64,000 nt of DNA from CAIWHR01 sp963713275 (GTDB taxonomy: Bacteria; Pseudomonadota; Gammaproteobacteria; Burkholderiales; Casimicrobiaceae), in the NCBI GenBank assembly GCA_963713275.1, contig CAVQLG010000015.1, positions 1 through 64,000 on the forward strand. Reading direction: 5' to 3'. The position numbers and the translations under genes were made by a program. This document shows positions 57,451-64,000 of this stretch, piece after piece. The notes beneath the pieces are model-generated. The model was not told the origin of the DNA, made no database searches, and saw only the letters and a program-made list of their open reading frames with translations. Each line of letters opens with the position of its first letter. The first letter of the stretch is position 1.

Positions 57451-59739
57451 TCAGAGAAACAGTTTCGCCCGCTCGAGCAGTTCCGGCAGGCCGGGCTCCT
57501 TGGGATTCCACGGCTTTCCGGGGTGGATGATCGAGACCTGGCAGCTCTCGGCAGCTTCCACCAGCTGCCGATACGTGCCGAGCCTCACATCCGTGATGTA
57601 CGCCTGCTTGTTCTCGTTGTAGACGAACACCTTGTCGTTGATGAGCTGGCACTCGTTGCAGCTCGGGCAGCGCGACGTCTCGATCCAGGCCTCGTCGGGC
57701 GAACGCGCCGGCGCTTCGACCGCGGCGGCTTCGCCGGGCGCCGGCGCTGCAACTGCCGAAGCCTTGACCGCGACAGTCCCCTGCACCGCGCTCGCCGCTG
57801 CGTGCTCCGCGGTCTCGCGCTGGCGCTGCGCCTCCCAGGCCGCGCGCTCGCGCGCCAGCAGGCGCTCGGCGTGCGAGTTGTGGATCCCCCCCTGTTCCTG
57901 CAACCGGTGCCACAACGTGCGGCAACGAATCGCGGCCTGCATCACCCGCTGGTCGACGATCACGCGCTGCAGCACATCGTCGGCGTCGACGGCGAGAACG
58001 TAAGGCACCAGATCGCCAAGCGTCTTCGGGTCGCGCGCCATCCAGTCCGCGGCAGGAATCATGCTCGGGTTCCAGCGTTCGCGCGGCACGCGGGCAAAGT
58101 GCCTGGCATGGCGGCGGTCGCAGAGCACGAAGTCGGGGTAAGAGAAGGCCACCGGCTCCGCCACGCGCTGCTGGTTCTCGTCGGCGTACTCGAGCGTCAT
58201 CGTCGGCCAGTCCGCGTCCGCCTGCGGGTTGTCGGCGAGGACGAACCGCGCCGCCTGGTTGTCGCCAGCGTGCGGGTCGTAGGCGAACGCGGGAAACGCG
58301 CGCGCCTCCAGCGCCGCGGCCGCCATCAGGTACGAAGGCAATTCGCCGGCCGGTGCCGCCGCGCCGGTGTAGATGCTGAACAACGCCGCGCCGCGGTGCG
58401 CAAAACCTTTCCTGACCCGCTCACGCAGCGCCGGAAGGTTCGCGCTCGTCGTCTGCACGACGTACACGCCGCCCAGTCCTGTCGCGGTATTGGCGAGGCG
58501 AGCGCTGCGCACGCCGAACGCGAAGTGGCCGGCCCCGATGGCCGCCTCCTCGTGGAGGTCGCTCGTTACGACCAGCACCTTGGCCGGCAGTCCCGAGGAC
58601 AGCATGTCCATCAGCATCGCGTTCTCGGGTGCATCGTTGCGTTCGGGGGGAATGCAGACCAGGTAGTCCGGGAACAGCGCCAGATCGTCTGCGGAAAGCG
58701 CGCTCTCGTCGAAATGCTCGAAGAACGGATCGTCCTTGGCCTCGACATAGCGCCCGTCCGCCTCCAGTTCGGCAACTGCGAGCGCCTTCACCACCAGGGC
58801 GAGCTCCGGCAGCCGGGCGCGGAACGCTTCGGCCGCAGCGGCGCAGTTGTCGAAGGCGAACGCGTACGTGGCCGGCGCATCCGGACGGCCGACCCTGCGT
58901 GGGTCCGGATGGAACGGCTGTCCGGCGAGCGTGGCGAGCGCCCATTCGATGCGCTTGCGGCGCGAGGGCGACAGCTCGTCCTTTGGCGCACGGCGCGAGA
59001 CGAGCTTCGACATCACGTCGAAATCGAGATGCTCGCGGTCGGCGCCGCCGACGGACGCTCGCAGCGCATCCGGCCGCTGCCCGGCTGCCGAATGGAGGTA
59101 CGCTGCGCGCAGGATGTCGGAGAGCCTGGCGATCAGCCGCTCGGAGGTCGCGCGAAACGCGCGCCCCTTGCGCGAGTGCTCGGCCTGCCAGAAGTGCGTG
59201 AGCACGCGTGGCACGCCGGCAGCGTTGCAGTCGACGACCTCGCCATCGAGATTCAGCTTCTCGCCGACCGCGCGGAGCACGTCCCAGGCACTCGGATCGC
59301 CGGGAGAGCCGACCCTTGACGCCGCTTCCGCCCACACGTCGAGCAGCGTGCCGGCCCGCCCTGCCGCGACCAGCTTGCGGATCTCGCGTTCGAGCCGCAG
59401 CACGTGCCTGCGCAGCCGCTCGCCTTCGCTGCCGCGAGGCGCAACCTCGCGCAACATCTCGTCGATGCTGCGCGACAGCGAGCGGACGATGCCCGCCTGC
59501 GGGCCGCTCGCGACCAGCACCAGAGGATAGTCATGGCGGAGTTGAGCGAGATCGCGATAGCGCGCGAGCAGCGCCGGCCGCAGCGCAAGCGCGTCGATCG
59601 GGTCGACGCCCTCGCCCTCGATTCGGCTCGTCGAGAAGAACAGTCGCTGCTCGTGAAACTGGGCGGCCATGTCGATGACGGCGCGCTGCGTTGCGGCTCT
59701 TCTTCCTGTGCTCGACGCGCCGGTCGCGCCCGGCGTCAC
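57451..59739 (-). CDS. Large Kor-operon protein with ferredoxin-like C-terminus
   Basis: 762 residues from a GTG at 59739 that overlaps the korB stop (GTGA). Residues 1-620 show no domain I know: RLFFSTSRIEGEGVDPIDAL, VLTHFWQAEHSRKGRAFRAT, HLDFDVMSKLVSRRAPKDEL, ENAMLMDMLSSGLPAKVLVV, TSDLHEEAAIGAGHFAFGVR, GLGGVYVVQTTSANLPALRE, AYDPHAGDNQAARFVLADNP. After an Ala-rich linker (about 640-670) the end has SRCPSCNECQLINDKVFVYN, ENKQAYITD and CQVSIIHPGKPW, a one-cluster ferredoxin-like module. It may carry electrons from KorAB to another acceptor. Intact and clearly translated as part of the operon. Confidence 0.65.
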   Translation of the reverse strand: MTPGATGASSTGRRAATQRAVIDMAAQFHEQRLFFSTSRIEGEGVDPIDALALRPALLARYRDLAQLRHDYPLVLVASGPQAGIVRSLSRSIDEMLREVAPRGSEGERLRRHVLRLEREIRKLVAAGRAGTLLDVWAEAASRVGSPGDPSAWDVLRAVGEKLNLDGEVVDCNAAGVPRVLTHFWQAEHSRKGRAFRATSERLIARLSDILRAAYLHSAAGQRPDALRASVGGADREHLDFDVMSKLVSRRAPKDELSPSRRKRIEWALATLAGQPFHPDPRRVGRPDAPATYAFAFDNCAAAAEAFRARLPELALVVKALAVAELEADGRYVEAKDDPFFEHFDESALSADDLALFPDYLVCIPPERNDAPENAMLMDMLSSGLPAKVLVVTSDLHEEAAIGAGHFAFGVRSARLANTATGLGGVYVVQTTSANLPALRERVRKGFAHRGAALFSIYTGAAAPAGELPSYLMAAAALEARAFPAFAYDPHAGDNQAARFVLADNPQADADWPTMTLEYADENQQRVAEPVAFSYPDFVLCDRRHARHFARVPRERWNPSMIPAADWMARDPKTLGDLVPYVLAVDADDVLQRVIVDQRVMQAAIRCRTLWHRLQEQGGIHNSHAERLLARERAAWEAQRQRETAEHAAASAVQGTVAVKASAVAAPAPGEAAAVEAPARSPDEAWIETSRCPSCNECQLINDKVFVYNENKQAYITDVRLGTYRQLVEAAESCQVSIIHPGKPWNPKEPGLPELLERAKLFL

Positions 59740-60725
59740 GCCGCCTGAGGCCGCTCCTCCCGCTCGCGCGGCCAGACGGTGAACTTGTCGAGCTCGGCCT
59801 CGAATCCCGCCCGGATCTGGTCCGCAGTGCGGATCTGCCCCGCGTTGCGGATGTCCTCGTAGCAGGGCACTTCGGGGTTGTGATAGAGGATGCCGACCGG
59901 AATCGGGTCCTCGGCCGAGGCGATCTCGCGGGCGCGGTCGATGTCCGCCGGGTCGTGCTCGATCTGGTTCTTGTAGGCGCGGGCGAGCTCCGGCGAGATC
60001 AGCAGGCCGTTCGCATGCGAGAGCAACAGCGTCTTGCCCGGGTCATGCAGCCACGGTTCGAACATCTTGGGCAGGAACTCGGGGCAGCGCTGGATGATGC
60101 GCACGAACGAGAAGCCGCGGTGCAGATACGCCTTGCGGATGATGTCGTAGAGCAGCTCGGGGATCCAGTCCACGGCCTGCGCGACGAACGAGACGTTGGT
60201 GACGCCGAGCGTGACGGCCAGCGGGTTCAGCGCGTCGAGGTAGCTGCCGCGCGGCGTCGTGTTGGTCTTCATGCCGATCGGCGACGTGGGCGAGGCCTGC
60301 TTCTTGGTGAGGCCGTAGACGTGGTTGTCGTGCAGGATCACCGTCAGGTTCATGTTGTAGCGGATCGCGTGGATCCAGTGCGCGGCACCGATGCTGCAGC
60401 AGTCGCCGTCGCCGGTGTTGACGAACACCGCGAGGTCCGGCCGCGCCATCTTGACGCCTTCGGCGATGGGGAACGCGCGGCCGTGGATGCCGTGGAATCC
60501 GTAGGTCTTCATGTAGTGCGGGAAGCGCGACGAGCAGCCGATGCCGGAGACGAACACGGTGCGCTCGGGCGCGAGGTCCTCGTCGCGGCACAACCGCTGC
60601 ACGGCCGCCAGGATCGCGTTGTCCCCGCAGCCGGAGCACCAGCGCGGGACGCCGCCCTGATAGTCCTCGAGGTTGTGGTGCGCCTCGTGCAGCCTGATGA
60701 TGCATTGCGTGACGGGCATGTTCAT
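59736..60725 (-). CDS. korB: 2-oxoacid:acceptor oxidoreductase beta subunit (KorB)
   Basis: 329 residues: MNMPVTQCIIRLHEAHHNLE, YQGGVPRWCSGCGDNAILAA, SGIGCSSRFPHYMKTYGFHG, IHGRAFPIAEGVKMARPDLA, VFVNTGDGDCCSIGAAHWIH, AIRYNMNLTVILHDNHVYGL, TKKQASPTSPIGMKTNTTPR. TPP is bound by the GDGD...N...YG motif; CSGCG and GCSS place the cysteines of the beta-subunit cluster. The 2-oxoglutarate or pyruvate/ketoacid choice cannot be made from the sequence, but the KorC partner points to 2-oxoglutarate. ATG at 60725 overlaps the korA stop. Confidence 0.9.
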   Translation of the reverse strand: MNMPVTQCIIRLHEAHHNLEDYQGGVPRWCSGCGDNAILAAVQRLCRDEDLAPERTVFVSGIGCSSRFPHYMKTYGFHGIHGRAFPIAEGVKMARPDLAVFVNTGDGDCCSIGAAHWIHAIRYNMNLTVILHDNHVYGLTKKQASPTSPIGMKTNTTPRGSYLDALNPLAVTLGVTNVSFVAQAVDWIPELLYDIIRKAYLHRGFSFVRIIQRCPEFLPKMFEPWLHDPGKTLLLSHANGLLISPELARAYKNQIEHDPADIDRAREIASAEDPIPVGILYHNPEVPCYEDIRNAGQIRTADQIRAGFEAELDKFTVWPREREERPQAA

Positions 60726-62641
60726 GTCGGTTCTCCGGCAAGCTTCGCGCGCAGGGCGCGGCAGACGTTGGAGGGCTTGATCGGCTGGCCGCGCGATTGG
60801 CTCCAGCAATCGACATCGACGAGATAGCGCGAGCGCAGCATCATCGCGAGCGCCGAATAACGCCGGTTGTCGGCGTCGATCAGCTCGTCCTCCAGGCGAT
60901 CGGCCCAGTTGCCCTCGACGGTCGTCACGCGCTTGAACCGCTGCAGGATCTCCTTGATCCCTGACGGCAAGGGCTGGATGAAGCGCAGGTGCAGCGAGGA
61001 TACCCTGAGCCCTTCTGCCCGCAGGCGTTCGACCGCCTCCTCGATCACGCCCTTGGTGCTGCCCCAGCCGACGACCAGCAGATCGCCTTCGGGGTCGCCG
61101 AACACCGTCGGCGGCCGCAGCGCCTTCTGCAGCGCGGCGAGCTTGAGGCTCCGGTGGCGCAGGCCTTCCTCGTTGATCTCGGGGTCGTAGGCGACCTTGC
61201 TGCTGCGGTCGTGGGCGAGGCCCGTCAGCGTGTGCATCCCGCCCGGCTGGCCGGGCACGAAGCGCCTTGCGATCCCGGTCAGCGGATCCCAGTCGTACGG
61301 CTGCATGCCTGCCGGCACCGGCGTCTGATCGATCGGCGGGGCGAGCCAGTCGACGTCGAATCGCGGCCGCGGGAACGGCTGCTGCGCCGTCGCGAGGCTC
61401 GCGTCCGACAGCACGACCACGACCATGTTGAAGGTCTCGGCGATCTTGCGCGCCGTGATCATCGAGTAGAAGCAGTCTTCGACGTCACAGACGGCCATCA
61501 CGACCTTCGGCGCGTCGCCGTGGCTGCCGTAGATCGTCGTCAGCAGGTCGCCCTGCTCTACCTTGGTCGGCTGGCCGGTCGACGGCCCGCCGCGTTGGAC
61601 ATTGACGACGACGAGCGGGATCTCCGCCATCACCGCAAGTCCCAGCGCCTCCTGCTTCAGCGAATAGCCGGGGCCGGAGGTGATCGTCACCGCGCACTTG
61701 CCCGCATAGGATGCGCCGATCGCGAACGCGCATGCCGCGATCTCGTCCTCGGCCTGGTGCACGAGGCCGCCGACACGCTCGAAGCACTCGGACAGGTAAT
61801 GCGACGCCGAAGTCGCCGGCGTGATCGGGTACATCGCGCAGATGTCCATGCCGGACGCGAGCACGCCGAGCGCCAGCGCGGTGTTGCCGTTGACGACGAT
61901 CTGCGGCTCGGTCACGCCGAGGGCGGGAATGCGGAACTTGAACGGCAGGTGCTCCTCGGCCCAGCGGAATCCCGCCTGCAGCAGCCCGCGGTTGGCCTCG
62001 ATCACCTTGGCGTCCTTCTTCCCGAACGTGATCGCGATCTGTTCGCTGCCGAGTTCGAGGTCGAGGCTGTAGATGCTGCACAGCATCCCCAGCACGAACA
62101 TGTTCTTGCCCTTGCGCGGATCGGCCGCGAGCTTGCGGCATTCGCGCTCGAGCGGCGCCTCGATGACGTTGAAGCCGGACTCCTTCAGCTTCTCGACCGC
62201 TTCCGCGTACGAGGCCACGACGTTCGGGTCGCGGTGCTCGCGCCAGATGTCCTCGAGCAGGATCGTCGCGCCCGCCTTCAGCTCGCCCGCCCGCACGCGG
62301 CCGAGCAGCACCTGCTCGTTGAACGCGACCACGAGATCGGTCTCGTCGCCACCGTTGGTGACCTGCTTCGAGCCCATCCGGATGCGGATGCCGGAAGCGC
62401 CCGCGACGCTGCGCGCCGGCGGCTGGATCTCGGCCGGGATGATCTCGGTCGTCCAGATGCCGTTGCCCATCTTCGCCGCGATCGCGCCGAGCGACTGCCC
62501 GCAGCGCTGCGCACCCTCGCCCGAATCGCTGATGACCTCCACGATGTGCTCGGCGAGCACCTTGGCCTGTCTTGCGCGTTCGGGCGCGCGGTCCCCGTCG
62601 CGGGCTCTGGCGTCAGGCTCGCGCAGCTGCGTCTGGCTCAT
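60722..62641 (-). CDS. korA: 2-oxoacid:acceptor oxidoreductase alpha subunit (KorA, gamma-alpha fusion)
   Basis: 639 residues. Residues 30-220 are the gamma domain (VEVISDSGEGAQRCGQSLGA, RIRMGSKQVTNGGDETDLVV, AFNEQVLLGRVRAGELKAGA, EQIAITFGKKDAKVIEANRG). The alpha part has the pyrimidine-binding domain VNGNTALALGVLASGMDICA, MYPITPATSASHYLSECFER, VHQAEDEIAACAFAIGASYA, GKCAVTITSGPGYSLKQEAL, VVNVQRGGPSTGQPTKVEQG, then the CoA-binding end LLVVGWGSTKGVIEEAVERL, SLHLRFIQPLPSGIKEILQR. Fusion order gamma-alpha is standard for KorA. The enzyme oxidatively decarboxylates 2-oxoglutarate (or another 2-oxoacid) to the acyl-CoA. Confidence 0.92.
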   Translation of the reverse strand: MSQTQLREPDARARDGDRAPERARQAKVLAEHIVEVISDSGEGAQRCGQSLGAIAAKMGNGIWTTEIIPAEIQPPARSVAGASGIRIRMGSKQVTNGGDETDLVVAFNEQVLLGRVRAGELKAGATILLEDIWREHRDPNVVASYAEAVEKLKESGFNVIEAPLERECRKLAADPRKGKNMFVLGMLCSIYSLDLELGSEQIAITFGKKDAKVIEANRGLLQAGFRWAEEHLPFKFRIPALGVTEPQIVVNGNTALALGVLASGMDICAMYPITPATSASHYLSECFERVGGLVHQAEDEIAACAFAIGASYAGKCAVTITSGPGYSLKQEALGLAVMAEIPLVVVNVQRGGPSTGQPTKVEQGDLLTTIYGSHGDAPKVVMAVCDVEDCFYSMITARKIAETFNMVVVVLSDASLATAQQPFPRPRFDVDWLAPPIDQTPVPAGMQPYDWDPLTGIARRFVPGQPGGMHTLTGLAHDRSSKVAYDPEINEEGLRHRSLKLAALQKALRPPTVFGDPEGDLLVVGWGSTKGVIEEAVERLRAEGLRVSSLHLRFIQPLPSGIKEILQRFKRVTTVEGNWADRLEDELIDADNRRYSALAMMLRSRYLVDVDCWSQSRGQPIKPSNVCRALRAKLAGEPT

Positions 62642-62671
62642 GGCGTGGTCCGGCTCCGGTGAAGGCAGAGG

Positions 62672-64000
62672 CTAGGCAAGGCGCACCCGCGCGTAGCCGT
62701 GTTCGGCGGGGTCGAGGCCGAAATGCCGGGTGGCGGACGGGTCGAGCTCGCCGTAGATCGCGTCGGTATCGCGCAGCCCGAGGTACGCCTTGATGGCGCG
62801 AGCCGCGCGGCGTCCCGCACCCATGGCCTCGATCACGGTCGCCGCACCGGTGACGATGTCTCCGCCAGCGTAGACACCTGCGATCGAGGTCGCGAGGTTC
62901 CCGTCGGTCTCGATATAGCCGCGCGGGTCGAGCTTGAGCTTCGACGTCTGTCCGATGATCGGATTCGCATGGGTGCCGATCGCGTACACGACCATGTCGG
63001 TCTCGAGCTCGAATTCGCTGCCGGGCACGGGGATCGGCGTGCGCCGGCCGGAGCCGTCCGGCTCGCCCAGCTGCATCTTCCGGCAGCGCATCGCGCGCAC
63101 GTTGTTGTCCGCGTCGCCGAGCAGCTCGACCGGCGCGGTGAGCCAGTGGAACTCGATGCCCTCCTCGATGGCGTGGTGCACTTCCTCGGCGCGCGCCGGG
63201 GCCTCGGCGTGGCTGCGGCGGTAGACGCAATGGACGTGCTGCGCGCCGAGGCGCTTGGACACGCGCATCGCGTCCATCGCCGTGTTGCCGGCGCCGATGA
63301 CGGCGACACGATCGCCGGGCTGCAGCGGCGTGTCGTAGCGGGGGAAGTCGCGCGCGCGCATCAGGTTGCACCGCGTGAGCAGTTCGTTCGCGGAAAGCAC
63401 GCCATTCAGCGACTCGCCCGCGATGCCCATGAAGCTCGGGTAGCCCGCACCGGTGCCGATGAACACCGCGTGAAAGCCCATCTCGGTCAGCATCTGCTCG
63501 ATGGTGAAGAGGCGGCCGACGAGCGTGTTGCACTCGAAGCGGATACCGAGCCGCCTGAGCTTGTCGATCTCGACGTCGATCACTGCGTTCGGCAGGCGGA
63601 AATCGGGGATGCCGTATTTGAGCACGCCGCCCGGCTCGTGGAACGCCTCGTAGACGATCACCTCGCAACCGGCCTTGGCCATGTCGGCAGCGCATGCCAT
63701 GCCAGCCGGCCCCGACCCGACGATGCCGATCTTCAAGCCGCACGGCTCGAGGTACGGAATGTTCGTCCAGCCTTCGTGGATCGCCATGTCGCCGATGAAG
63801 CGCTCGAGACGCCCGACCGCGACCGGCTCCAGCGTGTCGCCGACCGTGCATACGCCCTCGCACTGGTTCTCCTGCGGGCAGACGCGCCCGCAGACCGCCG
63901 GCAGCAGGTTGGTGTCGGTGATGATGTCGTAGGCGCCGTGGTAATGCTTCTCGACGATCTTCTGGATGAAGCCCGGGATGTCGATGCCCACGGGGCAGCC
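62672..64000 (-). CDS. korC: NAD(P)H-linked flavoprotein, glutamate synthase small-chain type (KorC-like), partial
   Basis: At least 442 residues; the start lies beyond the right edge (the last codons read GCPVGIDIPGFIQKIVEKHY). N-terminal Fe-S domain: AVCGRVCPQENQCEGVCTVG. FAD site GLKIGIVGSGPAGMACAADM, AKAGCEVIVYEAFHEPGGVL, KYGIPDFRLP; NADPH site GDRVAVIGAGNTAMDAMRVS, KRLGAQHVHCVYRRSHAEAP; C-terminal AGVYAGGDIVTGAATVIEAM. In Thauera and Azoarcus a protein of this class is KorC, linking KorAB to NADP(H). Placed 30 bp upstream of korA in the same direction, it should be that subunit here; a separate glutamate synthase is less likely without a large chain nearby. Confidence 0.85.
   Translation of the reverse strand, partial: GCPVGIDIPGFIQKIVEKHYHGAYDIITDTNLLPAVCGRVCPQENQCEGVCTVGDTLEPVAVGRLERFIGDMAIHEGWTNIPYLEPCGLKIGIVGSGPAGMACAADMAKAGCEVIVYEAFHEPGGVLKYGIPDFRLPNAVIDVEIDKLRRLGIRFECNTLVGRLFTIEQMLTEMGFHAVFIGTGAGYPSFMGIAGESLNGVLSANELLTRCNLMRARDFPRYDTPLQPGDRVAVIGAGNTAMDAMRVSKRLGAQHVHCVYRRSHAEAPARAEEVHHAIEEGIEFHWLTAPVELLGDADNNVRAMRCRKMQLGEPDGSGRRTPIPVPGSEFELETDMVVYAIGTHANPIIGQTSKLKLDPRGYIETDGNLATSIAGVYAGGDIVTGAATVIEAMGAGRRAARAIKAYLGLRDTDAIYGELDPSATRHFGLDPAEHGYARVRLA

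Noticed and set aside
62672..64000. Glutamate synthase small subunit (gltD) as part of nitrogen assimilation
   Set aside because: No large subunit gene is near, and the gene is 30 bp from and co-directional with korA; the KorC role explains the context better, though the partial sequence alone cannot separate them.

Overview
The window is high-GC DNA from a proteobacterium, most likely a betaproteobacterium of the Rhodocyclales/Azonexaceae type. This is inferred from a PEP-CTERM protein behind a sigma-54-type promoter, an ISAzo13-family insertion sequence, a KorABC-type 2-oxoacid oxidoreductase operon and a LutABC operon. No rRNA or intact tRNA is present to confirm it. About half is a lambda-like (siphovirus) prophage; the rest is a patchwork of mobile elements, a defence-like operon and two metabolic operons.

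1-10.5 kb (minus strand): a morphogenesis block read right to left: small and large terminase, gpW, lambda-type portal, S49 protease plus scaffold-like segment, decoration protein, gpE-type capsid protein, head-tail joining, tail terminator, tail tube, tail chaperone, minor tail protein and tape measure. The large terminase carries a 157-residue mini-intein with the class 3 W-C-T signature. Most genes in this block contain one or more single-base frame breaks.

10.5-17.2 kb: a switch region and cargo. DUF6900 and DUF3489 genes read rightward behind a repeated 28-nt leader motif that occurs a third time at 34.6 kb. A PEP-CTERM gene and two tandem ParB-domain DNA methyltransferases lie between two pieces of an IS91-type transposase. 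MTH938-like and IHF-beta genes follow. 17.4-31.4 kb (minus strand): replication, recombination and regulation: DUF6456, RuvC-like resolvase, a four-copy 59-bp tandem repeat, primase-polymerase/DUF3987 helicase, SF2 helicase, Cas4-like PD-(D/E)XK exonuclease, DUF669, Sak4-like ATPase, ParB-like protein, a sigma-like factor whose ribosome binding site sits in a hairpin, and a ~735-residue protein of unknown function. 31.9-34.1 kb (plus strand): a DUF2924, serine recombinase and HTH trio, probably the integration module.

34.7-39.9 kb (plus strand): a four-gene operon with defence-like architecture: AAA/DUF4143 ATPase, a type III-like methyltransferase that has lost its catalytic core, a DUF6155-like protein, and a primase (TOTE-type AEP) fused to a helicase. 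40-53.6 kb: intergenic scars, a secreted protein, a PAP2/haloperoxidase gene broken by an ISAzo13 element, a RAYT, a ParE/antitoxin pair, nested transposases, a Dam-like methylase, an RHS fragment, an orphan element-like ORF, a truncated TolC-type exporter and several gene stubs.

53.7-64 kb (minus strand): lutC-lutB-lutA for L-lactate oxidation, preceded by the stump of a FAD/Fe-S lactate dehydrogenase, then an operon read korC-korA-korB plus a 762-residue protein with a ferredoxin-like tail. Reading frames of the long genes from 34.7 kb on are clean apart from recognisable pseudogenes, so the frame breaks in the prophage look mostly like decay or mixed copies rather than uniformly poor sequence.
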